Below are positions 42,882 through 51,840 of a stretch of DNA of 64,000 nt, piece after piece (position 1 is the first letter of the stretch; every line of letters begins with the position of its first letter). Below the pieces are notes generated by a model. It was not told the DNA's origin. It worked only from the letters and a program-made list of their open reading frames with translations, and did not search any database. Position numbers and translations under genes: made by a program. The stretch lies in assembly GCF_050753345.1 (NCBI RefSeq), contig NZ_JBLZFX010000004.1, forward strand, positions 79,559 through 143,558, written 5' to 3'. This stretch comes from Alkalinema pantanalense (GTDB taxonomy: Bacteria > Cyanobacteriota > Cyanobacteriia > Leptolyngbyales > Leptolyngbyaceae).

Positions 42882-43586
42882 CTAACTGGCATCTTCAAAT
42901 TTATACCCTACCCCAATGACCGTTTTAACAAAGGTGGGGCTCGAGGGATCGGGCTCAATCTTTTTGCGTAGACGGGCAATGTGGGTATCGACGACCCGTT
43001 CATCACCGAAGAAATCGCTACCCCACAACTTATCAATCAGTTGGCTGCGGTTCCAGACCCGACCGGGATAGCTGAGAAACGTCGCGAGCAGATCAAATTC
43101 CAGCGTGGTCAGATCTAAAGATTCCGGCTGCTGCTCCGGTAAATGGCGTGTGGCCGATCGTTGATCCATGTCGATCGTAAAGCTGGCGGTTTGGTAGGTT
43201 TGGCTTTGGCCCCCTTGGCGTAGCGATCGCCGCAACAACGCCCGCACCCGTGCCACTAATTCCTTAGGACTGAAGGGCTTCACCATATAGTCATCGGCTC
43301 CGGTGGAAAGACCAATGATGCGATCGATCTCTTCACCCTTAGCGGTCAGCATCAAAATGTAGGGATCCTTGGCTCCTGGTTTTTGCCGAATTCGGGCGCA
43401 GACTTCCAATCCGTCTAATTCTGGAATCATCAAATCCAAAATAATCAAATCGGGCTGCATTTCCTGAAATACTTGGAGCGCCGATCGGCCATCCCGGCAG
43501 GAACGACAAGTAAAGCCTTCCTTTTCTAGGTAAAGCTGAATCAGTTGGGCAATTTCGGCTTCATCTTCAACGATCAGGATTTGCAT
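42882..43586 (-). CDS. OmpR-family response regulator (partner of the HAMP kinase)
   Basis: This 234-aa regulator has a receiver domain (about residues 1-118) with acidic residues in VEDEAE, the phosphoacceptor in LIILDLMIPELDG and the conserved lysine in VKPFSPKEL. A winged-helix DNA-binding domain (about 132-230) contains LDLTTLEFDLLATFLSYPGRVWNRSQLIDKLWG and VVDTHIARLRKKIEPDP. It is first in the pair with the kinase at 41683. It differs clearly from RpaB (TLEFDLL versus MEFSLLE). The ATG at 43586 is preceded by no strong site. Targets are unknown. Confidence 0.92.
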   Translation of the reverse strand: MQILIVEDEAEIAQLIQLYLEKEGFTCRSCRDGRSALQVFQEMQPDLIILDLMIPELDGLEVCARIRQKPGAKDPYILMLTAKGEEIDRIIGLSTGADDYMVKPFSPKELVARVRALLRRSLRQGGQSQTYQTASFTIDMDQRSATRHLPEQQPESLDLTTLEFDLLATFLSYPGRVWNRSQLIDKLWGSDFFGDERVVDTHIARLRKKIEPDPSSPTFVKTVIGVGYKFEDAS

Positions 43587-43735
43587 GACTTGAAATCATC
43601 CTTCACTCTTCACTGTCAGTGTAGCTTCCCAGCCCATTTCTAGGATTTTTGACTCGGAGACAAACTTGGGGATAAACAAAGTGAAAAATAGGGGTTGCTA
43701 AATTCTCAATCTTCCGGTTATATTAATAGAGACGA

Positions 43736-43809
<74 letters not shown>

Positions 43810-43844
43810 CTTAATAAGACTCTAATGAGTGCTTTAAAATTCGT

Positions 43845-43883
43845 AAAGGCTCCAGCGGGTAACTGTTGGAGCCTTTAACGTTT
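43845..43883 (+). terminator. Hairpin downstream of initiator tRNA
   Basis: AAAGGCTCCA (43845-43854) pairs perfectly with TGGAGCCTTT (43867-43876), followed by AACGTTTATTT. It lies 35 bp after the tRNA on the same strand and is its likely terminator, though the T-run is interrupted. Confidence 0.65.
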
Positions 43884-44193
43884 ATTTCATCAAATTGATT
43901 TCACTAAGTTGATTTCACCAACATTGTGAAGCTTGCCTTAGTTTGTAACTTGCTTGAGTGGAGAACCCACCTGCGATTATTCTCTTCAAGAGTTGAGTAA
44001 ACTGATGTATCGTTTACCGTCTGCGGAATTCCAGAGCATCGTCATGTAGTTTGGCTGGCACGATCGGGGTAGGTTCAATGGTGTAGTTTGACTTGCCTGA
44101 GTTAACCTTCAATGAAATTGCTGAAAAATTTGATCCGATCGTCGCTTTTTCGCCCATCCTAAAATATGTGATTTTTCACGGTTGGTTAACACC
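43884..44193. other. Spacer before uppS
   Basis: About 310 bp with no gene visible. It is mildly AT-rich and should hold the uppS promoter. I see no strong inverted repeat or clear promoter hexamers. Confidence 0.35.
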
Positions 44194-44952
44194 ATGACAG
44201 CGAAGCAACTTCTTCAGGAACTGCCGTCCGACCTTTTACGTGAACGTCTTCCTCGCCATGTGGCGGTGATTATGGATGGCAATGGACGGTGGGCGAAGCG
44301 TCGGGGGCTCCCACGCATCATGGGCCATCGCCGAGGGGTGGATGCTTTGAAAAACCTACTGCGGTGTGCGCGGGATTGGGGGATCGAAGCGCTGACGGCC
44401 TATGCCTTTTCCACGGAAAACTGGGGCAGACCGATCGAAGAAGTAGAATTTCTCATGATGCTTTTTGAGCGGATTTTGCGGCGGGAACTCCAGGAGATGA
44501 TGGAGGAAAACGTGCGGATTCGATTTGTGGGTAATCTTTCCCGGTTGCCGGAGTCGTTGCAAGCGGCAATCGATCGCGCTATGACGCTGACCCGTGACAA
44601 CACTGGCATTCAGTTTACTGTCGCCACGAATTACGGTGGACGCCAGGAAGTTGTCCAGGTTTGCAAATCGATCGCGGCGCAAATTCAGCAGGGAACTCTC
44701 CAGTTGGAGGATATTGACGAATCGACGATCGAACGTCATCTCTATACCTCCGGAATTTGCGACCCTGACTTACTCATCCGCACCAGTGGGGAAATGCGGA
44801 TCAGTAATTTCCTGCTGTGGCAGTTGGCCTATGCTGAGATCTACGTGACAGATGCCATGTGGCCCGACTTCGATCGGCAACAATTCCATGCCGCCTTGCT
44901 AGATTACCAAAGCCGAGAACGACGCTTTGGCAAAGTCGGCACCCGACTGTAG
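44194..44952 (+). CDS. uppS: Isoprenyl transferase (undecaprenyl diphosphate synthase family)
   Basis: This cis-prenyltransferase makes long polyprenyl diphosphate for cell-wall and glycan carriers. The 252-aa protein shows the signature VAVIMDGNGRWAKRRGLPRIMGHRRG (about residues 24-49), AYAFSTENWGRP, and the C-terminal ICDPDLLIRTSGEMRISNFLLWQLAYAEIY. The start is ATG 44194 (MTAKQLLQELP); an in-frame TTG at 44182 is less likely. Converges on the methyltransferase gene at 45009. Confidence 0.95.
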   Translation: MTAKQLLQELPSDLLRERLPRHVAVIMDGNGRWAKRRGLPRIMGHRRGVDALKNLLRCARDWGIEALTAYAFSTENWGRPIEEVEFLMMLFERILRRELQEMMEENVRIRFVGNLSRLPESLQAAIDRAMTLTRDNTGIQFTVATNYGGRQEVVQVCKSIAAQIQQGTLQLEDIDESTIERHLYTSGICDPDLLIRTSGEMRISNFLLWQLAYAEIYVTDAMWPDFDRQQFHAALLDYQSRERRFGKVGTRL

Positions 44953-45008
44953 CGTTCACCGACCCTCCTACCCCCTTTCCCGCCCACCCCTCGCCCTCTC
45001 AAAACGTC

Positions 45009-45881
45009 TCAATGAATGTTCCAGCGGCGTCTCCAACTAGACGTGGATTCTAGTTGTGACGCCGTTTGTTCTTGCTGGTGCCTTTCGAGAATGACAGCAG
45101 CCGAATCGGATAACAGGGGATCGCGGTAGGGAATGGCTGCCCGTGTTTTGAGGTGCTCCTGCTCCATGGGTGAGAGGGGCTGTAAGGGAGTTGGTGGCCA
45201 AGCGGAGATCGTCCCCTGAGACCATTCATGGGGCAAATGGGTGTCGCCGAGGGGAATGCTACCAATCTGTAAGCCCGCTGCTAGTAAGGCCGATCGTACG
45301 GAGGCCGATCGAGAATATGTGGAAAGGATGCCATCCGGTGCTAAACACTGGGCGACTTGGGCAAAAAACTCGATCGTCCAGAGTTGCGGACAGCGACGAG
45401 GCGAAAAGGGATCAAAAAAGATGGCGTCGGCTTGGAATCCCTGGGCAATGAGGGATTGAATCGTTTGTCGTGCATCTCCAATCAGTAGGTGAGCTTGGAG
45501 GGTGGGCTGTAAGCATTCGTGGTGTTCCGCTAATGTTTGCAGCACCTGCTGAACGGGCGCAGTCCAACTGGCGATGAGATCGGGAGCGATCGCGCCTAGG
45601 GGCACGGTGGGATCAATTTCTAAACCATAAATTTCAACCTGGCAGTCTGCATTGACTTGCCAAACAGTTTCCAATGCCGCCGCTGTGTTGTATCCCAAGC
45701 CGTAGCAAATGTCTAATAGCTTGAGCCGAGGCCGTTGCGCTTTTTCCCGTAATTGGGTTACCTCCGAAAACTTCTGAAAGGCTTCAGCTTTTGCCCCTTG
45801 GCGACTGTGAAACGATTCGCCGAACTCCTCAGAAAAAAAGGTGTAGGAACCATCGTCGGTGCTTTGCGGAACCCAGATCAT
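45009..45881 (-). CDS. MnmD-type tRNA 5-methylaminomethyl-2-thiouridine methyltransferase
   Basis: This 290-aa Rossmann methyltransferase corresponds to the methyltransferase (MnmD) half of MnmC without the oxidase half. The family pattern is seen in YTFFSEEFGESFHSRQGAKAEA, LLDICYGLGYNTAAAL (SAM-binding), LLIGDARQTIQSL and the catalytic-region AIFFDPFSPRRCPQLWTIEFF. The MnmD enzymes methylate nm5(s2)U34 in some tRNAs. ATG 45881 is chosen over TTG 45887. Cyanobacteria usually carry only this domain. The 3' end lies 56 bp from uppS in convergent orientation. Confidence 0.85.
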   Translation of the reverse strand: MIWVPQSTDDGSYTFFSEEFGESFHSRQGAKAEAFQKFSEVTQLREKAQRPRLKLLDICYGLGYNTAAALETVWQVNADCQVEIYGLEIDPTVPLGAIAPDLIASWTAPVQQVLQTLAEHHECLQPTLQAHLLIGDARQTIQSLIAQGFQADAIFFDPFSPRRCPQLWTIEFFAQVAQCLAPDGILSTYSRSASVRSALLAAGLQIGSIPLGDTHLPHEWSQGTISAWPPTPLQPLSPMEQEHLKTRAAIPYRDPLLSDSAAVILERHQQEQTASQLESTSSWRRRWNIH

Positions 45882-46040
45882 AGACAACCCATTTGAGATC
45901 TCTCAAGAAAAACTGAAAGTCGTTTGAGCGTTAGTCTACCTTTGAGCATTCGTCTTATCAACTAGAAAAAGTGCTACGTGATCAGGTGGGATATCCGTGA
46001 CGGCTATTCGCGCAAACTATGTTCGCAGCCTTCATTCGAT

Positions 46041-46067
46041 AAAAAAGGAGTCATTTGTGTGACTCCT
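46041..46067 (-). terminator. Intrinsic terminator after the CAP-domain gene
   Basis: On the minus strand GGAGTCA pairs with TGACTCC around CACAAA and is followed by TTTTTTATC. It lies 100 bp past the stop at 46168, with a clean 7-bp stem and U-run. Confidence 0.88.
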
Positions 46068-46167
46068 AAAGTTATAGGGATGAAAATTGCGAAAACATTG
46101 AATGGTATTAAAAACGGTCATCGGAATCGGTGAGCAGTTGAGATGGCTGCGCTAGCCCTGACGGTAT

Positions 46168-46713
46168 CTAGCGACTGCTCCCAAACACTTGTGCCCAATA
46201 ATGACCATATTGATCATTGGACTTCGCATAGCCAAATCCAATTTCCTTAAAGTTACGATTGAGAATATTGGCCCGGTGTCCAGGACTCTTCATCCATTGT
46301 TGAATCGTACTGGATGCCGCGGCATTGCCCGCAGCGATGTTCTCACCCACATAGGAGTATTTGTAGCCTACGGCGTTGACGCGATCGGCCACGGACGAAC
46401 CATTGGAACCTTTGTGGCTGAAGAACTGCTTTTGTACCATGTCTTGAACATGGGACTGTGCTGCTTGGTTGAGAAGTGACGATAATTTCAGGGGAGCCAG
46501 CCCTGCTTTTTTACGCTCTGCATTGGTCAATCGCAACAGTTCCGTTTGGAAATCCGCTGACGTGGCCGCTGCAACCACCGTCGGCTTAGCCGGAACGGAG
46601 ATTTGCGCTTTACTGGGTAAGTGATAGAGACTAATTGCTAACAGACAGGCAAGAGCTGTCGAGGGCAGAACAAAAGGAGAACTTGTCATATCAGCTTTTA
46701 ACCGAGTGAACAT
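46168..46713 (-). CDS. CAP-domain (SCP/PR1-like) secreted protein
   Basis: This 181-aa protein has an N-terminal signal (about residues 16-36, VLPSTALACLLAISLYHLPSKAQ) and a CAP domain (about 53-178) with LLRLTNAERKKAGLAPLKLSSLLNQAAQSHVQDM, FSHKGSNGSSVADRVNAVGYKYSYVGENIAAG and WMKSPGHRANILNRNFKEIGFGYA. The cavity residues His (SHKG), Glu (GENI) and His (PGHRAN) are present. Bacterial CAP proteins are secreted and of uncertain role. Met9 is an alternative start. It is closed by its own terminator. Confidence 0.92.
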   Translation of the reverse strand: MFTRLKADMTSSPFVLPSTALACLLAISLYHLPSKAQISVPAKPTVVAAATSADFQTELLRLTNAERKKAGLAPLKLSSLLNQAAQSHVQDMVQKQFFSHKGSNGSSVADRVNAVGYKYSYVGENIAAGNAAASSTIQQWMKSPGHRANILNRNFKEIGFGYAKSNDQYGHYWAQVFGSSR

Positions 46714-46756
46714 ATCCTACCAACGCCACCCCAGATAGTTTGTGATGCAACTTTGG

Positions 46757-49084
46757 TTAGAACTGTGATTGCGATCGCATCCAAGCTCGAACTAAGCGAA
46801 TTTCATCAAACCCGTAGGTTTCGCCCACGACTTCGCGAATGGCCGTTAGTGACTCACTCCGAAGTTGCTGGATAGCTTGGGCAATCACGGCGCGGCGATC
46901 GTCTGCAATGAGGCGATCGATCTGCACGGCATGCCCCCGCTCCAACAACACCACAAGATGCTCCCAAACCGTCCCCATACGGAGGTTTCGGGCTTCTGCA
47001 ATGGCCGCAGGTGTATATCCCTCTTGGTGGAGAGAAAGCGTTTGTAGATGGGTAGGGCTGACGTTGGGATGTTGGGAAGGGTTCCGCTGAATAATTTTCT
47101 GATTGACGCGACTGGTGGTCTGAGTTGCTGATTGAAAATTTGTCCCGAAAGAAATTAATTTAGACGGGGGACGAGATGGTGTTGCAATGGGGCGGTCGGG
47201 GGGTGGCGTAGTGGTTAATCCTTGTTCTGTCCGAAAATTGCTAATCTCTTGAAGAAAAATATCGCCATATTTGTCTAATTTACGACTGCCTACCCCAGAT
47301 AATTTCAGAAATTGTTGTCGGTTAAAGGGTTGTTGTTCTGCCATTTCCCGCAGTGTGGCATTAGAGAAAACGGCATAGGGAGGGTTTCCCTCATCATCAG
47401 CGATCTGTTTGCGTAATTTTCGCAGTCGATCGTACAACTCTTCAACTTGGTCGTTACCCATATCGCTGCGTTGAATGGTGACTTCCGATCGCTGCGGTTC
47501 CACGGCGACCATAACCTGACGCTGTCCTCGCAAGACTTCCCAACTCAGATCGTTCAATTGCAGGACGGCGTAGCCATCGGTGGCTTCGTCGACTAAGCCT
47601 TGATGTACGATCGATCGGGCTAGAAGTTTCCATTGTTCCGTACTTTTATCTTTGCCGATGCCATAGGTAGAGAGTTGATCATGTTTATTCTGCAAGATGC
47701 GTTTTTCCTTTGACCCGCGCAGCACGTCGATCGCGTAATTGATACCGTAATGCTGACCCCGTTGGGCAAACCGTGCTACGCAGGATAGAAACTTTTGAGC
47801 GTCGATCGTCCAATCTTCGATCGGCTTAGGAAAGCGGCAGTTATCACAGTTGCCGCAATGGCCAGGAAAACTTTCGCCAAAGTAGCCGAGTTGCACTGTG
47901 CGACGACATTCCAACGCTTCAGCGTAGTTGATCACGCGGCGGAGTTGTTGTTGAGCAATGCGTTGTTCTTCTGCTAAGGGTTCGCCAGTCGTGGGATCGC
48001 ATTTTTGGCTGATGATAAAGTCGATCGTTTTGACATCACCCATACTGTAGTAGAGCGTAGAGACAGCAGGTTCCCCATCCCGTCCCGCCCGCCCAGATTC
48101 CTGGTAATAGCCTTCGATATTTTTCGGTAAGCTGTAGTGAATGACAAATCGAACGTCCGGTTTGTTGATTCCCATTCCAAAGGCAATCGTTGCTACAATG
48201 ACTTGAACATCATCTCGAATGAAACTCAATTGATTTTTTGTTCTAGTTTCAGCATTGAGTCCCGCGTGGTAGGGCAGTGCTTTAATCCCATCTTTGCAGA
48301 GCTTGGTAGCAACTTCTTCGACGTTCTTTCGGCTAAGACAATAGACAATGCCTGATCCATCAGCTTGGCGGATCTGTTCCAACATTTCTGCGTAGGTGTT
48401 GCGGTCTTTGGGGCGGACTTCGTAGTAAAGATTGGGCCGATTGAAGCTGCTGACTTGGACAAAGGGGTTGCGCAGGCCCAGTTGGGTGATGATGTCGGCG
48501 CGAACTCGTTCTGTGGCGGTGGCGGTTAGGGCCCAGATGGGAACTTGAGAATAGTGCGATCGCAGGTAGGCCAGTTGACGATATTCTGGGCGGAAGTCGT
48601 GGCCCCATTCGGAGACGCAGTGGGCTTCGTCGATCGCGAAGGCGGCAATGCCGATCGTGGATTGAATCTGGGGTAGGAAGGAGAAGAGAAATTCGTCGCT
48701 AAGGAGGCGTTCTGGGGCGACGTAGAGGAGTTTGATTTTGCCGTTGAGGATGTCTTGGGTGCGCGATCGGGCTTCCTCTGCACTGAGGCTGCTGTTGAGA
48801 AAGGTTGCCAGAATGCCGTTATTTTGCAGCAATTGCACTTGGTCTTGCATGAGGGCGATCAACGGCGAAACGACGATCGTTAGGCCGGGACTGAGGAGAG
48901 CGGGTAGTTGAAAACAAAGGGATTTACCGCCACCCGTCGGAATGAGGACGAGAACGTCTTGGCCGTTAATCGCTGCTTCAATAATTTCCCGTTGCCCTGG
49001 ACGAAAACTATCGTACCCAAAGTAGTGTTTGAGGTACTGTTCCAAAAGTTCGGTGGTGGCGGAGGAGGAAGGAGGAACTGCCAT
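46757..49084 (-). CDS. recQ: ATP-dependent DNA helicase RecQ
   Basis: This 775-aa 3'-5' helicase acts in recombination and replication repair. Visible are the helicase core with Walker A TGGGKS (about residues 51-56), DEAH (about 153-156), SAT-like TATATER and the QESGRAGRDG motif VI. The zinc-binding RQC region follows (C-rich FPGHCGNCDNCRFP), then a winged helix, an HRDC domain (about 540-615) and a C-terminal winged helix (about 665-775, LQTLSLHQEGYTPAAIAEARNLRMGTVWEHL) as in longer RecQs. The overall length exceeds E. coli RecQ by about 165 residues because of the C-terminal domain. The start has a short Pro/Ser lead. Confidence 0.95.
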   Translation of the reverse strand: MAVPPSSSATTELLEQYLKHYFGYDSFRPGQREIIEAAINGQDVLVLIPTGGGKSLCFQLPALLSPGLTIVVSPLIALMQDQVQLLQNNGILATFLNSSLSAEEARSRTQDILNGKIKLLYVAPERLLSDEFLFSFLPQIQSTIGIAAFAIDEAHCVSEWGHDFRPEYRQLAYLRSHYSQVPIWALTATATERVRADIITQLGLRNPFVQVSSFNRPNLYYEVRPKDRNTYAEMLEQIRQADGSGIVYCLSRKNVEEVATKLCKDGIKALPYHAGLNAETRTKNQLSFIRDDVQVIVATIAFGMGINKPDVRFVIHYSLPKNIEGYYQESGRAGRDGEPAVSTLYYSMGDVKTIDFIISQKCDPTTGEPLAEEQRIAQQQLRRVINYAEALECRRTVQLGYFGESFPGHCGNCDNCRFPKPIEDWTIDAQKFLSCVARFAQRGQHYGINYAIDVLRGSKEKRILQNKHDQLSTYGIGKDKSTEQWKLLARSIVHQGLVDEATDGYAVLQLNDLSWEVLRGQRQVMVAVEPQRSEVTIQRSDMGNDQVEELYDRLRKLRKQIADDEGNPPYAVFSNATLREMAEQQPFNRQQFLKLSGVGSRKLDKYGDIFLQEISNFRTEQGLTTTPPPDRPIATPSRPPSKLISFGTNFQSATQTTSRVNQKIIQRNPSQHPNVSPTHLQTLSLHQEGYTPAAIAEARNLRMGTVWEHLVVLLERGHAVQIDRLIADDRRAVIAQAIQQLRSESLTAIREVVGETYGFDEIRLVRAWMRSQSQF

Positions 49085-49194
49085 AGACCTGAAGGTTGCA
49101 CTGAGGCTAGGGTAGCGTATTGGATGAGCTCGATCGCAGGAATCTTGTTAATTCAAGTTACTTCGATCTATGTGAATTCGATCGATCAACCCTC

Positions 49195-50358
49195 CTAAAT
49201 CGCCTGCAACATCTTCCCTAGGGTTTCTCCCATTGAGGCCATCCCATAGTGCTGAACACAGCGTTGTCTAGCTCGATACCCCTTTTCCTGGGCTTCATCC
49301 CAATGGGCAAAAATGTGTTGAATGGTCTCAGCAATCTGCTGGGGCTGCCCTGGTTCTACTAAATAGCCTGTATCCTGCAAGATTGCGGGAATATCGCCGA
49401 CCCGTGTTGAGAGAATCGGTTTCCCCATGGCCATCCCATCGCTGAGCTTGAGGGGAAACTGGGCTTGGGCTGTCAAGGTATCCCGTTGCGGAACGACCAC
49501 CACATGGGCTGCTGATACTAACTCCGGCATTTTTTCCACGGGCGATCGTGGCAATTGTACGATCCATTTACCCCAGCGTTGCTTTAAGCGATCGTCGTAG
49601 TCATCGTAGGGACTTCCGCCAATAATCACCACCCGCAAATCATCTTGATTGAGAATTTCCAGCGCTGCTAGCACATCCTCAACTCCTTTGTGGGGACGGG
49701 GCGCACCAGGAAACATCAGGACGCGATACTGATCTAACCCATAGCGCGATCGCACTTGATCCGGGTCGTAGGGGGCTGGATCGAATAAATCCGTATCCTT
49801 GCCATTGGGAACATACAGACCTCCAAACCGCTGTTGCAAAAAGCTGGTGTCTACGGTTAGCGCGTTGGCCTTGGCTACCCATCGTTCTAGCCATTTCACA
49901 TAGAGCGGATGGTCGGGTTCGCGTAATTGTCCGTGGGGTTTGAACAGATCCCGGTAGAGTTGCTTGGGCGAGGGTTTGTACTGCCAATCATCTCCGCCAC
50001 ACCAACTCAATTCCCAGTCATCCATATCCAACCAGAGCGGTTGACCCGTCTGCCAGCGCCGCATCAGCCCAACGCCAAAACTGCTGGGCTTAGGTTTTAC
50101 GGCATATAAAATATCGCCATCTAAGTGCGTCAGGAGCGATCGTACAGCTTTCCACCAGTGGGGATGGGACTGGCCGGGAATCGCAATCACCGGGATGCCG
50201 TTGGGGGGCACTGCGTACAAGTCTGGCCCAAACTGCAACCCGACTACCTCAACTGCACAGTCTAGTTGCAACAGCACTTGGCCGAGTAAAAAAGCACGAA
50301 CAGCGCCACCCCCGGACAAATCACTAACAATCAGAGAAACCTTGGGCATGGCGAACAT
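49195..50358 (-). CDS. GT4-family glycosyltransferase
   Basis: This 387-aa GT-B enzyme has an N-terminal PKVSLIVSDLSGGGAVRAFLLGQVL (donor-independent acceptor domain), a middle segment VLMFPGAPRPHKGVEDVLAALEIL, and a C-terminal nucleotide-sugar site with VVVPQRDTLTAQAQFPLKLSDGMAMGKPILSTRVGDIPAIL. The conserved E of the EX7E motif is replaced in form by QFPLKLSDGMAMGKP. Acceptor is unknown; capsule or exopolysaccharide assembly is likely. ATG 50358 and 50349 are both possible starts. It follows RecQ by 111 bp, on the same strand, but need not be related. Confidence 0.88.
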   Translation of the reverse strand: MFAMPKVSLIVSDLSGGGAVRAFLLGQVLLQLDCAVEVVGLQFGPDLYAVPPNGIPVIAIPGQSHPHWWKAVRSLLTHLDGDILYAVKPKPSSFGVGLMRRWQTGQPLWLDMDDWELSWCGGDDWQYKPSPKQLYRDLFKPHGQLREPDHPLYVKWLERWVAKANALTVDTSFLQQRFGGLYVPNGKDTDLFDPAPYDPDQVRSRYGLDQYRVLMFPGAPRPHKGVEDVLAALEILNQDDLRVVIIGGSPYDDYDDRLKQRWGKWIVQLPRSPVEKMPELVSAAHVVVVPQRDTLTAQAQFPLKLSDGMAMGKPILSTRVGDIPAILQDTGYLVEPGQPQQIAETIQHIFAHWDEAQEKGYRARQRCVQHYGMASMGETLGKMLQAI

Positions 50359-50383
50359 TCAGCGATCGTCCAGTGCGATCGTG

Positions 50384-50587
50384 CTAATTGGTCATGCTCA
50401 GTCTGCCCAATTTAAGACTATCTAGCACACGAATAATTTGTTGCCGTTCTTCAGGACTGACCTTTTGTCCTGACAATAATGTTGCGGTCATCAAAAGATA
50501 CACTTGACGACTCATACGGCCCGATCGATAAACTTCTTCAATGAGCATTTGCAGCGACCCATTAATTCGTTTTGGAATCCGTACCAT
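50384..50587 (-). CDS. Small conserved cyanobacterial protein
   Basis: From ATG 50587 this 67-aa protein reads MVRIPKRINGSLQMLIEEVY, then SGRMSRQVYLLMTATLLS, and ends LDSLKLGRLSMTN, a mostly helical profile. I recall close relatives as unnamed short cyanobacterial proteins, often with the same RINGSLQ start. No Shine-Dalgarno supports any start; an upstream methionine at 50629 exists. It is co-directional with the GT4 gene, 25 bp before it, so they may be co-transcribed. Confidence 0.65.
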   Translation of the reverse strand: MVRIPKRINGSLQMLIEEVYRSGRMSRQVYLLMTATLLSGQKVSPEERQQIIRVLDSLKLGRLSMTN

Positions 50588-51020
50588 GGCGTTCAACACT
50601 GTAATTCGTGTAGGCAATCGAGGAGACAAAAAATCGGTAGAAGCAAAAACTGAGAATTTTGCAGGATTGAGTCACCTTATTAAAGTGACGGTCAATCTAT
50701 CCCTTGTCGCAGAAGAGTCTATATCTTGTGAGGGACGCTATCTCAGGACGTATTGAATTAGGAACACTTACTATGTGAGTATGACCCGCCTACCGGCAAA
50801 ATCATCCGCATTATTACTGAAATTCTTTTCGCACAAACTACTGTCTTGAGGTGTATCCGCAGAAACACTGAAATACTCCTTCAAGAAGATGAATAATGGG
50901 TTAAAAGAATGAATTTTTCTAAATAAATTCTCGCGACTAAACGTCAGTCTCCTTGCTGCGATCGTCCTCTCATTTTTTCTCGCCCAAAAATCTGGATTTT
51001 CCCTTAACTTGCGTTGGCTC
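50588..51020. other. Spacer between the small protein and gloB
   Basis: This 430-bp divergent spacer is AT-rich near 50860-50940 and shows no convincing gene, tandem repeat or terminator. It should carry promoters for both sides. Confidence 0.35.
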
Positions 51021-51794
51021 ATGCAGATACACCGTCTTCCCACTAGTTCAACGAATTACATTTTTTTACTGTATAGCCTTGCGGCAAAAGCGGCTGTAGT
51101 GGTTGACCCCACAGAGGCAGATCCCGTCTTAGAGATCCTCACAAAATTGGATGCGGATTTGCTTGCGATTTTGAATACCCATCACCATTGGGATCATGTA
51201 GGCGGCAATCAAACCCTATTGCAGACCTATCCCCAGGCAGAGGTCTATGCCAGTGTGCAAGATCGGGGACGAATTCCTGGACAAACCCAATTTTTGCAGG
51301 CGGGCGATCGCATTACTGTCTTCGATCGCGGTGCAGAGGTCTTCTTCATTCCTGGTCACACGCGGGGCCACATTGCCTATTATTTCCCGCCAGCTTTGGG
51401 GGAAACCTGGGGCGAGCTCTTTTGCGGGGACACGATTTTTTCGGCGGGTTGTGGGCGCTTATTTGAAGGCACCCCTGCCCAAATGGTGCAATCTTTAACC
51501 CAGCTAAAACAGTTGCCGGACAAGACCCGCATCTGGTGTGCCCATGAATATACACTCAGTAATCTAAAATTTGCATTGACCGTTGAGCCCGATAATGTCG
51601 ATCTGTACAATCGTTACCAGGAAGTAAAAGCCCTGCGCGATCGCCATCAGCCTACTATTCCCACTGAAATGGGCTTGGAAAAACGAACCAATCCGTTTCT
51701 CCGCTGGGAAAATCCTGTGATTCAGCAAGCGATGGGACAAGCTGACCCGATCGCGACCTTTGCTGAGCTACGCCACCGTAAAGATCGCTTCTAA
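51021..51794 (+). CDS. gloB: Hydroxyacylglutathione hydrolase (glyoxalase II)
   Basis: Glyoxalase II hydrolyses S-lactoylglutathione to lactate and glutathione in methylglyoxal detoxification. The 257-aa metallo-beta-lactamase fold has the binuclear-metal motif NTHHHWDHVGG (about residues 54-64), PGHTRGHIAYY, FCGDTIFSAGCGRLFEGTP and CAHEYTLSNLKFAL. The C-terminal segment with TNPFLRW fits family members that bind glutathione. ATG 51021 (MQIHRLPTSSTNYIF) is the family start; TTG 51009 is not needed. Confidence 0.95.
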   Translation: MQIHRLPTSSTNYIFLLYSLAAKAAVVVDPTEADPVLEILTKLDADLLAILNTHHHWDHVGGNQTLLQTYPQAEVYASVQDRGRIPGQTQFLQAGDRITVFDRGAEVFFIPGHTRGHIAYYFPPALGETWGELFCGDTIFSAGCGRLFEGTPAQMVQSLTQLKQLPDKTRIWCAHEYTLSNLKFALTVEPDNVDLYNRYQEVKALRDRHQPTIPTEMGLEKRTNPFLRWENPVIQQAMGQADPIATFAELRHRKDRF

Positions 51795-51840
51795 AAGACG
51801 AAAAGACGCTTCTAAAATGCTGGATGCCCTCAGACTGGCC